A stretch of 64,000 nt of DNA from an uncultured Bacteroidales bacterium (GCA_947303465.1 CAMYYI010000001.1:121643-185642); one strand, 5' to 3'. Shown: positions 43,776 to 51,981, counted from the stretch's first letter. The notes: a model not told the origin generated them from the sequence alone. Numbers and translations: made by a program.

Positions 43776-44444
43776 TAGCAGTTTGGCGAGGCGGTAGTCT
43801 TCCGGAGTGGTGATTTTGATGTTGAAGCGCTCGCCGGGGGTAGTGCAGATACGCACGCCGGAGCGTTCGGCGACGGAGGCGTCGTCGGTGAAGGAGATAT
43901 CGTACGGCTGGCGGTAGGCTGCCTTGAGCACCTCCGACAGGAACATCTGGGGCGTCTGTACAGCGACCAGGCGGCTGCGGTCGGGCGCCGGGACTCCGGG
44001 ATCGGTGCTGCGGAGCGTATCGGTTACCGGCACTACCGGAATCAGGGCCTGGGGCCCGTCCGGGGCCGCCATCTCATCCAGCATCCTGCGCACAAGGGAC
44101 GCCGTCACCAGCGGCCTCACGCCGTCGTGGATGGACACTATCGCACCGTCCGGAACCTTTTCCATGGCTGCCAGTACAGAGTGGAACCGGGTCATGCCGC
44201 CGGCTACTATCGTCTGGGAGAAAGGAACTGCGTATCGCAGGCACATCTCCTGCCAAGTGCCTATATGCTGCTGGGGCAATACGGTTATCACCCGGGCAGA
44301 CGGTTCCGCCTCCAGAAAACGCTCTACGGAGCGCTGTAGCACGGGGATGCCGCCCAGTTCCAGGAACTGTTTGGGCACGTCTCCACCCATCCTTGTGCCG
44401 CTGCCGCCGGCCACAAAAACCGCATATACAGGTCTGCTGTTCAT
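43758..44444 (-). CDS. ispD: 2-C-methyl-D-erythritol 4-phosphate cytidylyltransferase
   Basis: 228 residues from the ATG at 44444 (MNSRPVYAVFVAGGSGTRMG); codons upstream run through the divergent mreB promoter. The CTP-binding loop is VAGGSGTRMGGDVPKQFLEL, then SIHDGVRPLVTASLVRRM and VQTPQMFLSEVLKAAY. It is the third step of the MEP isoprenoid pathway. The related TarI/CDP-ribitol enzymes are an alternative, but no teichoic-acid genes are nearby. It is transcribed divergently from mreB. Confidence 0.92.
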   Translation of the reverse strand: MNSRPVYAVFVAGGSGTRMGGDVPKQFLELGGIPVLQRSVERFLEAEPSARVITVLPQQHIGTWQEMCLRYAVPFSQTIVAGGMTRFHSVLAAMEKVPDGAIVSIHDGVRPLVTASLVRRMLDEMAAPDGPQALIPVVPVTDTLRSTDPGVPAPDRSRLVAVQTPQMFLSEVLKAAYRQPYDISFTDDASVAERSGVRICTTPGERFNIKITTPEDYRLAKLLLRPDL

Positions 44445-44461
44445 TTTATCTGAATCTCTAA

Positions 44462-44469
44462 CAAAAGTA
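44462..44469 (-). promoter_or_regulatory. -7 box for ispD
   Basis: CAAAAGTA reads TACTTTTG on the minus strand, 17 nt upstream of the ispD ATG at 44444. Confidence 0.5.
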
Positions 44470-44492
44470 ATGGTTTTATTTGGAAATTTGCT

Positions 44493-44500
44493 TAATTTTG
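44493..44500 (+). promoter_or_regulatory. -7 box for the mreB-rodA operon
   Basis: TAATTTTG lies 30 nt before the mreB ATG at 44531. The two divergent -7 boxes (ispD and mreB) are only about 23 nt apart, so the two promoters overlap. Confidence 0.6.
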
Positions 44501-44530
44501 TACGAATATCCGATAATATCCAAAGTATAT

Positions 44531-45556
44531 ATGGCGTTTTCATTCCTAAACCAAGAATTAGCTATCGATCTCGGTACAGCCAACACCGTCATCTATCAGA
44601 ACAGCCAGATTGTTCTGGACGAGCCGAGCATCGTTGCAATAGACAACCATAGCGGCAAGTGCATCGCAATTGGCCAGAAAGCCAAGCTCATGCACGAGCG
44701 CAACAACCCAGGTATACGCACCATCCGCCCCCTGAGGGACGGAGTCATCGCCGACTTCAATGCCGCAGAAATGATGATACGCGGCTTTATCAAGCAGGTG
44801 AACAGCAGGCATCACAGCCTCTTTACCCCCAACCTCAAAGTGGTGGTAGGAATCCCTTCCGGCTCTACTGAAGTGGAGATACGAGCCGTGCGCGACTCTA
44901 CCGAGCATGCCGGCGGCCGTGACGTTTACCTCATCTTCGAGCCAATGGCATCTGCCCTCGGTATCGGCCTCGAAGTAGAGAAGCCGGTAGGCAACATGGT
45001 GGTGGATATAGGCGGCGGCACAACTGAGATTGCCGTCATTTCCCTCGGAGGCCTGGTGTTCCAGGACAGCATCCGTACTGCAGGAGACGTGTTTACGGCG
45101 GATATCCAGCAGTACCTGCGCCAGCAGCACAACATCCGCGTTGGAGAAATTACCGCTGAGAAGATCAAGATTGCGGTAGGCGCCGTAATTCCTGACCTCG
45201 ACGGAGAAGAACCGGAACCCTTCGTGGTCCGCGGTCCCAACCTCATGACCGCCCACCCTGTGGAGGCCACGATCACCCATCAGGAAATTGCCCACTGCCT
45301 CGACAAATCGATTGCAAAAATTGAGGCGTCGGTTCTCCATGTGCTAGAAAACACACCGCCCGAGCTCTACTCGGATATAGTGGAGAACGGTATCTGGCTG
45401 TCCGGTGGCGGCGCCCAGTTGCGCGGCCTTGCGAAACGTCTCACAGACAAGGTAAATATCCAGTTCCACGTTTGCGACGACCCTCTGCACGCAGTAGCAC
45501 GCGGAACCTGCGAAGCACTAAAGAATACAGATCGCTATTCATTCCTTATGCGATAA
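44531..45556 (+). CDS. mreB: rod shape-determining protein MreB
   Basis: 341 residues starting MAFSFLNQELAIDLGTANTV; the in-frame ATG at 44480 lies upstream of the -7 box and is excluded. Actin-like ATPase. Phosphate-binding motifs are AIDLGTANTVIY and NMVVDIGGGTTEIAVISLGG, and the adenosine motif is GIWLSGGGAQLRGLAKRL. It forms membrane-associated filaments that guide lateral wall synthesis with MreC, MreD, RodA and PBP2, all encoded immediately downstream in order. The stop is directly followed by the mreC ATG. Confidence 0.97.
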   Translation: MAFSFLNQELAIDLGTANTVIYQNSQIVLDEPSIVAIDNHSGKCIAIGQKAKLMHERNNPGIRTIRPLRDGVIADFNAAEMMIRGFIKQVNSRHHSLFTPNLKVVVGIPSGSTEVEIRAVRDSTEHAGGRDVYLIFEPMASALGIGLEVEKPVGNMVVDIGGGTTEIAVISLGGLVFQDSIRTAGDVFTADIQQYLRQQHNIRVGEITAEKIKIAVGAVIPDLDGEEPEPFVVRGPNLMTAHPVEATITHQEIAHCLDKSIAKIEASVLHVLENTPPELYSDIVENGIWLSGGGAQLRGLAKRLTDKVNIQFHVCDDPLHAVARGTCEALKNTDRYSFLMR

Positions 45557-46375
45557 ATGGCGCGGCGCGGAGAGCTTTATTCCGGCCTGGCCGTCGCGGC
45601 AGTCTTCATTATCCTGGAGATTGCCGCGATGTCTATGCTCAAACGCTCATCCACGCTTCAAGATTTTTGGATAAACCGCGCCTCCCATAATGCCATGGCC
45701 TGGACCTGGGGCCGTGTGACAGAAGTCCGCAACTATTTCTCCCTGCAGAAGCAGAACCAGCTCCTGGCCGGACGCAACTTCGAGCTTTTCAAAGAGTTGC
45801 AGCGCTACAAGGAGATGGAGAAGGAGCTGAAAGCCCTGTCCAAGCTGGACTCGATAGGTTTCCGCTCCCGCTACAATTACATCCCGGCAGAAGTTACCGC
45901 CATGGGTACCAATTCCAGGCACAATTACATCATCCTGGACAAGGGAAGCGATGACGGCGTGAGGCCAAACAGCGCCATCATCACCCCGAACGGAGTCGTG
46001 GGTATGGTGTACTCTGTGAATCGGCACTACTCATACGGACTTTCGCTGCTTAACGACAAAATAAGCGTTAGCGCCCGCATAGGCAAGGAAGGCCTGGTGG
46101 CGCCGCTAAGCTGGGACGGAAGGGGTACGGACCACGCCATACTTAAGGACATCCCCTTGCACCTGACTGTTGCAGAAGGGGACACCGTGCTTACCAGCGG
46201 CCTTTCCACCGTGTATCCTGCCGATATACCAGTCGGAGTAACCATGGGCTCAAGACTGGTGGACGGCGCTGTTAACGTAGTGGATGTGAAGCTGTTCATC
46301 GATTTTGCCACTCTGCGTTATGTCATCATAGCGGAGAACCCGGACCGCGAAACCATAGAGGAGATGGAGCGATGA
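45557..46375 (+). CDS. mreC: rod shape-determining protein MreC
   Basis: 272 residues. A single N-terminal membrane helix (GLAVAAVFIILEIAAMSML) is followed by a coiled coil (ELFKELQRYKEMEKELKAL) and the two beta-barrel domains (GSDDGVRPNSAIITPNGVVG...YSYGLSLLNDKISVSARIG). It is a periplasmic scaffold linking MreB to PBP2. It starts on the base after the mreB stop and overlaps mreD by 4 nt. Confidence 0.95.
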   Translation: MARRGELYSGLAVAAVFIILEIAAMSMLKRSSTLQDFWINRASHNAMAWTWGRVTEVRNYFSLQKQNQLLAGRNFELFKELQRYKEMEKELKALSKLDSIGFRSRYNYIPAEVTAMGTNSRHNYIILDKGSDDGVRPNSAIITPNGVVGMVYSVNRHYSYGLSLLNDKISVSARIGKEGLVAPLSWDGRGTDHAILKDIPLHLTVAEGDTVLTSGLSTVYPADIPVGVTMGSRLVDGAVNVVDVKLFIDFATLRYVIIAENPDRETIEEMER

Positions 46376-46872
46376 AGAAAGGCAGGTTCATATTAGTCTG
46401 GCTGGTGCTGATGGTGGCGCAGATAATCCTGTGCAATTTCTTCGGGCTATCGCGATACGTGCTTATCTCCGTACTGCCGGTAATGATTCTCATGCTGCCT
46501 CTCAGAATGGGCAGCATAGTTGCCATGCTGATAGCCTTCTCCTGCGGCCTTACGGTAGACTTCTTCTCCACCGGCATGCTCGGCATAACGCCCCTCGCCC
46601 TGGTTCCGGTCGCCCTTAGCCGTAAAGCGCTGATAAACATAGTGTTCGGGGAAGACCAGATTTCCCATGACGAACTCAGCTTCGCCCTGTTCGGCGCGCC
46701 TAAGATGATAATGGCCATCCTGCTCTCGTGCGCCCTGTTTTTCCTTATCTACATCTGGGTCGATTCCGCCGGCACCGTGGGCTTCTGGCCCGCCGCCGGA
46801 CGTTTCCTCCTTTCCGTTGTAGTGAGCACCCCGGTGTGCGCGTTCGCCGCAAAACTCCTCAGGCCCGAATAG
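46372..46872 (+). CDS. mreD: rod shape-determining protein MreD
   Basis: 166 residues, five or six predicted membrane helices (FILVWLVLMVAQIILCNFFG, VLISVLPVMILMLPLRMGSI, MAILLSCALFFLIYIWV). Small integral inner-membrane partner of MreC. Sequence conservation is weak, so assignment rests on hydrophobicity, length and position between mreC and the PBP2 gene. It overlaps mreC by 4 nt. Confidence 0.9.
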   Translation: MKKGRFILVWLVLMVAQIILCNFFGLSRYVLISVLPVMILMLPLRMGSIVAMLIAFSCGLTVDFFSTGMLGITPLALVPVALSRKALINIVFGEDQISHDELSFALFGAPKMIMAILLSCALFFLIYIWVDSAGTVGFWPAAGRFLLSVVVSTPVCAFAAKLLRPE

Positions 46873-46873
46873 C

Positions 46874-48703
46874 ATGGAACGCAACAACCGCTCTGTCAAA
46901 CTCCTGATAGGGCTCGGGGTGGTGCTGCTGATACTCCTCGGGCGCCTGTTCTATGTCCAGATTATCAACGAGAGCTACAAGACGAACGCGGACAACAACT
47001 CCATGACGCGCGAGATGATTTATCCCCCCAGGGGCGTCATCTACGACCGCAACGGACTGCTGCTGGTGGGGAACCGCACCTGCTACGACATAATGGTTAC
47101 GCCAAGGTTGGTCACTGAACTCGACACGCTGGCACTTGCGGAGGCGCTGGACACGACGGCGGATTTTGTGCGGGAGCGCATGCAATACTACCATAATTAC
47201 CGTTCCCGCATAGGCTGGCAGACGCTTACCTTCCTCAAGCAGATAGACGCCGACACCTATATGCGCTTCGCTGAGGAGCAGTTCCGCTTTCCCGGATTCA
47301 AGGGGCAGGTGCGCACCATGAGGGAGTACCCTTTCAATGCCGGCGGCAACCTGCTGGGCTATACGTCCGAGGTTAGCGCCGAGTACCTGGCCGAGCATCC
47401 GGAATACAGGGCCGGCGACTATTACGGGCGTACCGGACTGGAAGCGGCAAGGGAAAACGAACTCCGCGGCAAAAAGGGCTGGCATATCTATCAGCGAGAC
47501 TCCCGCGGACGCACCAAAGACCCCTATAAAGGGGGTGAATTCGATATGGAGGCAGAGCCCGGCAAGGATATCGTCACCACCATCGACGCCCGCCTGCAGC
47601 AGTACGGGCAGCAACTCATGAACGGTAAGAAGGGCAGCCTTGTGGCGATTGAGCCGTCTACCGGCGAAATCCTCACCATGGTCTCCAGCCCCGGAATAGA
47701 CGTCAGCGTGCTGGCAGAATTCGGACGGCACTACGACAGGTTGAGCCGCGACAAGAACAAACCGCTGTACAACAGGGCCGTCTCCGCCTCTTACCCTCCC
47801 GGTTCAGTGTTTAAACTGGTCAACGGCCTGGTGGGGCTGGAAGACGGTGTTCTTGAGCCCTGGATGCAATATCCCTGCAACAACGGCTATGTCTATACCT
47901 CCAGCGGGCGCAAGCTCGGATGCCACTCGCACCGCTCGCCTCTGAACCTGGAAGATGCCGTGATGATGTCCTGCAACGGCTATTTCTGCTATGTCTTCAA
48001 GAACATTCTCGAGAACCCGAAGTACGCCAACACGGAAGAGGCATACGACCATTGGCGGGAGATGGTGATGAGTTTCGGCTTCGGTCGGCAGCTCGGGAGC
48101 GATTTTCCGTCGGAGCTGAGCGGCAACATTCCCAGTTCGGCCTTTTACAACCGCTACTACCGCAAGGGGCACTGGCGCTTCCCAACCATAGTCTCGCTCT
48201 CCATCGGACAGGGGGAAATACTCACCACACCGCTTCAGATTGCCAATCTGGCCGCAATCATGGCGAACCGGGGCTACTACTACATTCCGCACGTAGTCAA
48301 GGCGTCGGATGGAGTGGAGATAGATCCCAAATACTATGAGCGGCAGTATACTCTTGTAGACACCCTTCAGTTCCCTAAGGTCATCCGCGGGATGTGGAAA
48401 GCGGTAAACGCCATCGGCGAAGGGGGTACGGCGAACGTAGGACACGTACCAGGGCTTAATATCTGCGGCAAGACCGGCACCGCCCAGAATCCGCACGGAA
48501 AGGACAACTCGGTGTTCATCTGCTTCGCCCCCATGGATAATCCGAAGATTGCCGTTGCCGCTTATATAGAGAACGCCGGATTCGGTGCCAGCTGGGCATG
48601 TCCCATCGCGACGCTTCTGATAGAACAGTACCTCAACGGCGAGGTGTCCGCCGGACGCAAGGACCTGGAGCACCGGGTGCTTAACACCAAACTGATACGC
48701 TGA
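46874..48703 (+). CDS. mrdA: penicillin-binding protein 2 (elongation transpeptidase)
   Basis: 609 residues. N-terminal membrane anchor LLIGLGVVLLILLGRLFYVQ, then the class B dimerisation domain with PRGVIYDRNGLLLVGN. The transpeptidase domain has SxxK in YPPGSVFKLVNGL, SxN in VMMSCNGYFCYV and KTG in ICGKTGTAQNPHGKDN. It cross-links lateral peptidoglycan together with RodA. It starts one nucleotide after mreD, and its stop overlaps the rodA ATG by one base. Confidence 0.96.
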   Translation: MERNNRSVKLLIGLGVVLLILLGRLFYVQIINESYKTNADNNSMTREMIYPPRGVIYDRNGLLLVGNRTCYDIMVTPRLVTELDTLALAEALDTTADFVRERMQYYHNYRSRIGWQTLTFLKQIDADTYMRFAEEQFRFPGFKGQVRTMREYPFNAGGNLLGYTSEVSAEYLAEHPEYRAGDYYGRTGLEAARENELRGKKGWHIYQRDSRGRTKDPYKGGEFDMEAEPGKDIVTTIDARLQQYGQQLMNGKKGSLVAIEPSTGEILTMVSSPGIDVSVLAEFGRHYDRLSRDKNKPLYNRAVSASYPPGSVFKLVNGLVGLEDGVLEPWMQYPCNNGYVYTSSGRKLGCHSHRSPLNLEDAVMMSCNGYFCYVFKNILENPKYANTEEAYDHWREMVMSFGFGRQLGSDFPSELSGNIPSSAFYNRYYRKGHWRFPTIVSLSIGQGEILTTPLQIANLAAIMANRGYYYIPHVVKASDGVEIDPKYYERQYTLVDTLQFPKVIRGMWKAVNAIGEGGTANVGHVPGLNICGKTGTAQNPHGKDNSVFICFAPMDNPKIAVAAYIENAGFGASWACPIATLLIEQYLNGEVSAGRKDLEHRVLNTKLIR

Positions 48704-49995
48704 TGGAACAGGGCTTTCTGGACAGGGGTTTGAAGAAGACGGTGGACTGGCGGCTCATCGTCGTCTACCTGATTATCATGCTCTTCGGGTGGATTAACAT
48801 CTATGCCGCCGTGCGTTCGGGAGAGCCGTCGTCTATCTTCGACCTTAGCTTTAATTGCGGCAAGCAGGCGCTTTGGATTGCGGGGGCGATAGTTATTGCG
48901 GCGATGATTCTGTTCGTAATCAACCCCTTCACCTGGGAGAGTATCTGCAAGCCGGCCTATGGGATTGTGCTGGTGCTGCTGGTAGCCGTTATCTTCCTGA
49001 GCAGCAACGTGAAAGGCTCTCATTCGTGGTTTGAGCTGGGGCCCGTGAAATTTCAGCCGGCAGAGCTGTCCAAGATAACGACCTCGCTGCTGCTGTCTTA
49101 TGTCATGAGCCTGCCGGGGTTCAAGATAAGCAAGTGGAATCATTTGCTGCTGGCATTGGCGATCGTGCTTCTGCCCATGCTGGTAATTGTAGCCGAGAGC
49201 GAAACCGGATCGGCACTTGTGTATGTAGGATTCATCTTCGTCCTGTACAGGGAAGGGCTGTCCGGCTGGTGGATTGCGCTGATGGGGATAGCGATACTGC
49301 TGTTCATCGTTACGCTGAAGACAAGCTGGTGGGTGTCGCTGGTGCTGACGGCGGTGTTTGTGGTAATTTACCTTGTATATTACCTGCGACGCGTGGGTTC
49401 TTTACGCTTCCGCAGGGCCGTGATACGTAACGGAATCCTGGGCTTCGTTGCGGGAGTGATGCTGGTGTTTGCAACGGACGTGTTCTTCAACAGTGTGCTG
49501 AAGGACTATCAGCGCGAAAGGATAGAAGTAGTGCTTGGCATCAAAGAGGACCTGAGAGGTGTGGGCTACAACGTTCACCAGTCTCTGATAGCGATAGGTT
49601 CCGGGGGGCTGTTCGGAAAGGGCTACCTGCATGGCACCCAGACCACCTTCGGTTTCGTGCCTGAGCAGAGCACAGACTTCATTTTCTGCACTGTAGGAGA
49701 AGAATGGGGCTTCGTGGGCTGCCTTTTCGTGATTGCCCTGTACGGGCTGCTTATATTCTGGCTGATTCAGGACGCCGAACGGGCAAGGGTGCATTTTACC
49801 CGCATTTACGGCTATTGTGTCGCCGCATGCTTCTTCATGCATCTGGCTATCAATATAGGAATGACTTTGGGGCTCATGCCGGTTATCGGCATACCGCTGC
49901 CCCTGTTCAGCTACGGCGGCTCGTCGCTATGGGCCTTCACCGTACTGCTCTTCATATTTGTGGCGCTGGACCGCCAGGAGAAGAAGTATTTCTAG
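48703..49995 (+). CDS. rodA: SEDS peptidoglycan glycosyltransferase RodA
   Basis: 430 residues with about ten membrane helices. SEDS signatures are VKGSHSWFELGPVKFQPAEL, GSGGLFGKGYLHGTQTTFGF with VPEQSTDFIFCTVGEEWGF, and the C-terminal PLFSYGGSSLWAF. A hydrophilic periplasmic loop near DVFFNSVLKDYQRERIEV is in the expected place. It polymerises glycan strands in the elongasome and is last in the mre operon. Its end overlaps the convergent HAD gene by 4 nt. Confidence 0.96.
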   Translation: MEQGFLDRGLKKTVDWRLIVVYLIIMLFGWINIYAAVRSGEPSSIFDLSFNCGKQALWIAGAIVIAAMILFVINPFTWESICKPAYGIVLVLLVAVIFLSSNVKGSHSWFELGPVKFQPAELSKITTSLLLSYVMSLPGFKISKWNHLLLALAIVLLPMLVIVAESETGSALVYVGFIFVLYREGLSGWWIALMGIAILLFIVTLKTSWWVSLVLTAVFVVIYLVYYLRRVGSLRFRRAVIRNGILGFVAGVMLVFATDVFFNSVLKDYQRERIEVVLGIKEDLRGVGYNVHQSLIAIGSGGLFGKGYLHGTQTTFGFVPEQSTDFIFCTVGEEWGFVGCLFVIALYGLLIFWLIQDAERARVHFTRIYGYCVAACFFMHLAINIGMTLGLMPVIGIPLPLFSYGGSSLWAFTVLLFIFVALDRQEKKYF

Positions 49996-50624
49996 CGGTT
50001 TAGTTCGTTCAGCGTGTTTGTGAGCACCTCCCGGAGGGTTTCTTCGCCGGGGCGGTAGAGCACGGCGTGCATGCCAACGGCGATTGCGCCGTCCACGTTG
50101 CGTTGGGAATCGTCTATGAACAGGCTCTCTGCGGCACTGTGACCGCTGTGTTCCAAGGCATAAAGGTAAATCTCCGGGGATGGTTTGAGGAGCTTGAGTT
50201 CATGCGAGAAGAACAACTGCTTGAAACTGCTCTGGAGGGGAAGGCCGGCTTTCTCGAAATTGGGGATATGCAGTTGCATGGAGAAAGCGTTGTTGTTGCT
50301 GAGCAAGTATATGTCGTACTGCTGCGCGAGTTCCTTCACGAGGGCGACATCTTCGGGCTTCGGGGTTCCGAAAAACGCCGCCTGGCAACGATAGACGGTT
50401 TCGAGAGTGGTGCCGGGAGCGCAATGCCCAAGACATTCCGCAAAGAAAATGTCCAGTTCCATGCGTCCCGCCTCTATATCCAGAAATATGCCGTGCTGAT
50501 GACACGGGTCCAGATATTTATCTATGTCCTTGAACCCGGCAAGCTCTCGGTAGGCCTCCATGCACCTCTCGGGGAACAGCGGCAGCAGCACGCCGCCCAT
50601 ATCGAAAAAGATAGCTTTAATCAT
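49992..50624 (-). CDS. HAD-family hydrolase, YihX-like
   Basis: 210 residues from the ATG at 50624 (MIKAIFFDMGGVLLPLF); codons upstream run through the promoter. Motif I FFDMGGVLL keeps the nucleophilic Asp, motif II is YLLSNNN, the Lys is in HELKLLKPSPEIYLYAL, and motif IV is LFIDDSQRNVDGA. This set fits sugar-phosphate phosphatases such as YihX (glucose-1-phosphate), but the substrate is unproven. It shares a compact divergent promoter region with the tRNA-Leu gene. Confidence 0.88.
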   Translation of the reverse strand: MIKAIFFDMGGVLLPLFPERCMEAYRELAGFKDIDKYLDPCHQHGIFLDIEAGRMELDIFFAECLGHCAPGTTLETVYRCQAAFFGTPKPEDVALVKELAQQYDIYLLSNNNAFSMQLHIPNFEKAGLPLQSSFKQLFFSHELKLLKPSPEIYLYALEHSGHSAAESLFIDDSQRNVDGAIAVGMHAVLYRPGEETLREVLTNTLNELNR

Positions 50625-50635
50625 AAATGTGCTCG

Positions 50636-50643
50636 CAAAGTTA
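50636..50643 (-). promoter_or_regulatory. -7 box for the HAD gene
   Basis: CAAAGTTA reads TAACTTTG on the minus strand, 11 nt upstream of the ATG at 50624, giving a very short leader. Confidence 0.5.
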
Positions 50644-50654
50644 ATTAAAAAAAT

Positions 50655-50662
50655 TATCTTTG
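50655..50662 (+). promoter_or_regulatory. -7 box for the tRNA-Leu gene
   Basis: TATCTTTG matches TAnnTTTG and ends 14 nt before the first base of the tRNA at 50677. Confidence 0.65.
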
Positions 50663-50710
50663 CAGTCCCAACCATTGCCTTGGTGGTGAAATGGTAGACA
50701 CGAGGGACTT

Positions 50711-51436
50711 AGAAGCGTTCTTTGAAATAATTATTTGTTAGACACGAGAGTTATGCTTATCTTTAGCGTATGCGAAAGAAAGCTTATACAATCGAAGACG
50801 TACAAAAAAGCAGTTGCCGACAATCAATCTATTGCAGGAGTCTTGCGACAGTTGGGCCTGAAGCCTTTAGGTGGGAATTACAGAACCATCAATCGTATTA
50901 TTTCTGAGCACGGGATTGATACGTCACATTTTACAGGCAAGGGTTGGAATGTAGGGCTGGCCTTTAGGCCAAACAGAGGCGCATCCGAATCCGATATCTT
51001 TGCCAGGAACTCTTCATATAAGTGCTCCTGGCGTCTTCGTGAGCATTATAAAAAGCTCACCGGAATCCAGTGCTGTGAGCGGTGTAAACTGGACACCTGG
51101 CAGGGCCAACCAATTCCTTTGGAAATCCATCATATTAATGGAGTCTCCACCGATAACAGGTTGAGCAATTTGATATTGTTGTGCCCAAACTGTCACGCGT
51201 TGACAAATAATTATCGAGGAAGAGCAAAATTGAGTGCTCGGTCCGAAAGGACAGATGCAGAATGTCGTAAATTCAAGGAAGCCTTAACAGGTAACGCTGA
51301 TGGTAATCTTGAGCCAAGCCTCTGATAGGAGGAAGGTGCAGAGACTAGACACGACACACCTAAAGAGATATGCTCCATGGTGAAGGAATAGTCCGGACCA
51401 CAAACACAAAATGGTGGCGAAAGCCATAGTGGTAAG
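50711..51436 (+). ncRNA. group I self-splicing intron (IC3-like) in tRNA-Leu
   Basis: 726 nt. P1 forms between the 5' exon end GAGGGACTT and GCGTTCTTT (50715-50723), with the conserved U-G wobble at the splice site and an AGAA loop. Core strands near the 3' end are the P-like TAATCTTGAGCCAAGCC (51304-51320), the R-like GGTGCAGAGACTAGAC (51335-51350) and the S-like GGAATAGTCCGGACC (51385-51399). P7 is GACTA (51343) with TAGTC (51389); P6 is CCTC-TGATA-GGAGG. A GAAA-capped P9-type hairpin (about 51411-51429) precedes the terminal G51436. These strands closely resemble the cyanobacterial tRNA-Leu intron. An HNH ORF fills the space before the core. Confidence 0.92.
50753..51325 (+). CDS. intron-encoded HNH homing endonuclease
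   Basis: 190 residues from the ATG at 50753; an in-frame TTG at 50735 is less likely. The N-terminal part (NQSIAGVLRQLGLKPLGGNY, RTINRIISEHGIDTSHF) is a helix-rich DNA-recognition module common in HNH proteins of introns and phages. The HNH core has C108xxC111, the LEIHHING motif (His126, His127), Asn139 in RLSNLILL and C144xxC147H148, so the zinc sites and catalytic His are intact. It would cut an intron-less tRNA-Leu allele to drive homing. Its last about eight codons (NLEPSL) and stop overlap the ribozyme core strand at 51304-51325. Confidence 0.9.
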   Translation: MLIFSVCERKLIQSKTYKKAVADNQSIAGVLRQLGLKPLGGNYRTINRIISEHGIDTSHFTGKGWNVGLAFRPNRGASESDIFARNSSYKCSWRLREHYKKLTGIQCCERCKLDTWQGQPIPLEIHHINGVSTDNRLSNLILLCPNCHALTNNYRGRAKLSARSERTDAECRKFKEALTGNADGNLEPSL

Positions 51437-51494
51437 AAAATCCCTTGGCCCGAAACGGCCGTGCGGGTTCGATTCCCGCCCGAGGCACAAAAAC

Positions 51495-51530
51495 AGCCCG
51501 TAGAGCTCACTCTACGGGCTATTTTTATTT
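51495..51530 (+). terminator. intrinsic terminator of the tRNA-Leu gene
   Basis: AGCCCGTAGAG (51495-51505) and CTCTACGGGCT (51510-51520) form a perfect 11-bp stem over a CTCA loop, followed by ATTTTTATTT. Confidence 0.85.
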
Positions 51531-51561
51531 AGTTGGACAACATTTGGACAACATCGCGCCA

Positions 51562-51981
51562 TTATCTAGAATGCTCGATCCCCTCTCCTAGCCATTCACC
51601 AGTAATAACCCAGAGTTCGTAAAACAGCAACCATTCTGCGGCCCATGGAACAATCTTTTGGGCTAGAAACATTGTTGAATCCCACTCCCCAAACGGGCCA
51701 TAATAAAGACATATCTGCTGTTTTTCAGTGTCATATACATGCTTCAACTTATCTGCACCCTCTGGCCTAACCAAGACAGGAGGCTCTATCACATATACAT
51801 TGGGTTTCTGATTAATTGTATAGTCAATGCGGATACGATAAGTAACACTATTTGGCGTAGGGATGATATCACATTCCCAAACCAAACGGCGTAGTGTTTG
51901 AGTTTTCACCACGCCATTTGGATAATACTTAGCCAAGATGGAAATCTGGGCAGGGATTGGAACCGGTGTGCCTTTACTCAT
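51562..51981 (-). CDS. CBASS E2-like conjugating protein (type II-short)
   Basis: 139 residues from the ATG at 51981 (MSKGTPVPIPAQISILAKYY); a longer frame from 52032 would overlap the CD-NTase gene by 59 nt and is disfavoured. The prokaryotic E2 core is visible: PNVYVIEPPVL, then the catalytic Cys91 in QQICLYYGPFGEWD, and the closing PWAAEWLLFYELWVITGEWL. In type II CBASS such proteins join the C-terminus of the CD-NTase to other molecules and prime signalling. No E1 domain and no JAB protease gene is present, which defines the short form. It overlaps the CD-NTase stop by 8 nt. Confidence 0.82.
   Translation of the reverse strand: MSKGTPVPIPAQISILAKYYPNGVVKTQTLRRLVWECDIIPTPNSVTYRIRIDYTINQKPNVYVIEPPVLVRPEGADKLKHVYDTEKQQICLYYGPFGEWDSTMFLAQKIVPWAAEWLLFYELWVITGEWLGEGIEHSR

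Larger units (their letters stand above)
50677..51487 (+). tRNA. tRNA-Leu (UAA), split by a group I intron in the anticodon
   Basis: 5' exon 50677-50710 and 3' exon 51437-51487 give an 85-nt tRNA after splicing. The acceptor stem GCCTTGG pairs with CCGAGGC and the discriminator is A51487; CCA is not encoded. The anticodon arm becomes AGGGA-CTTAAAA-TCCCT, with anticodon TAA. The variable arm is the long leucine type (GGCC-CGAAAC-GGCC) and the T arm is GCGGGTTCGATTCCCGC. The intron sits between U34 and A35, the same position as in cyanobacterial and plastid tRNA-Leu(UAA). A terminator follows 7 nt after the gene. Confidence 0.93.

Noticed and set aside
44480..44530. Upstream ATG at 44480 as start of mreB
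   Set aside because: It lies upstream of the -7 box at 44493 and adds residues not found in MreB.
50677..50760. Broken tRNA-Leu pseudogene
   Set aside because: The 3' half is found intact 726 nt downstream, both halves pair perfectly, and group I intron core strands lie between them, so it is an intron-split gene.
51488..51561. Integrase gene or clear attachment-site duplication next to tRNA-Leu
   Set aside because: No recombinase frame is present and the tRNA 3' end is not repeated inside the window; only a short tandem TTGGACAACA remains.
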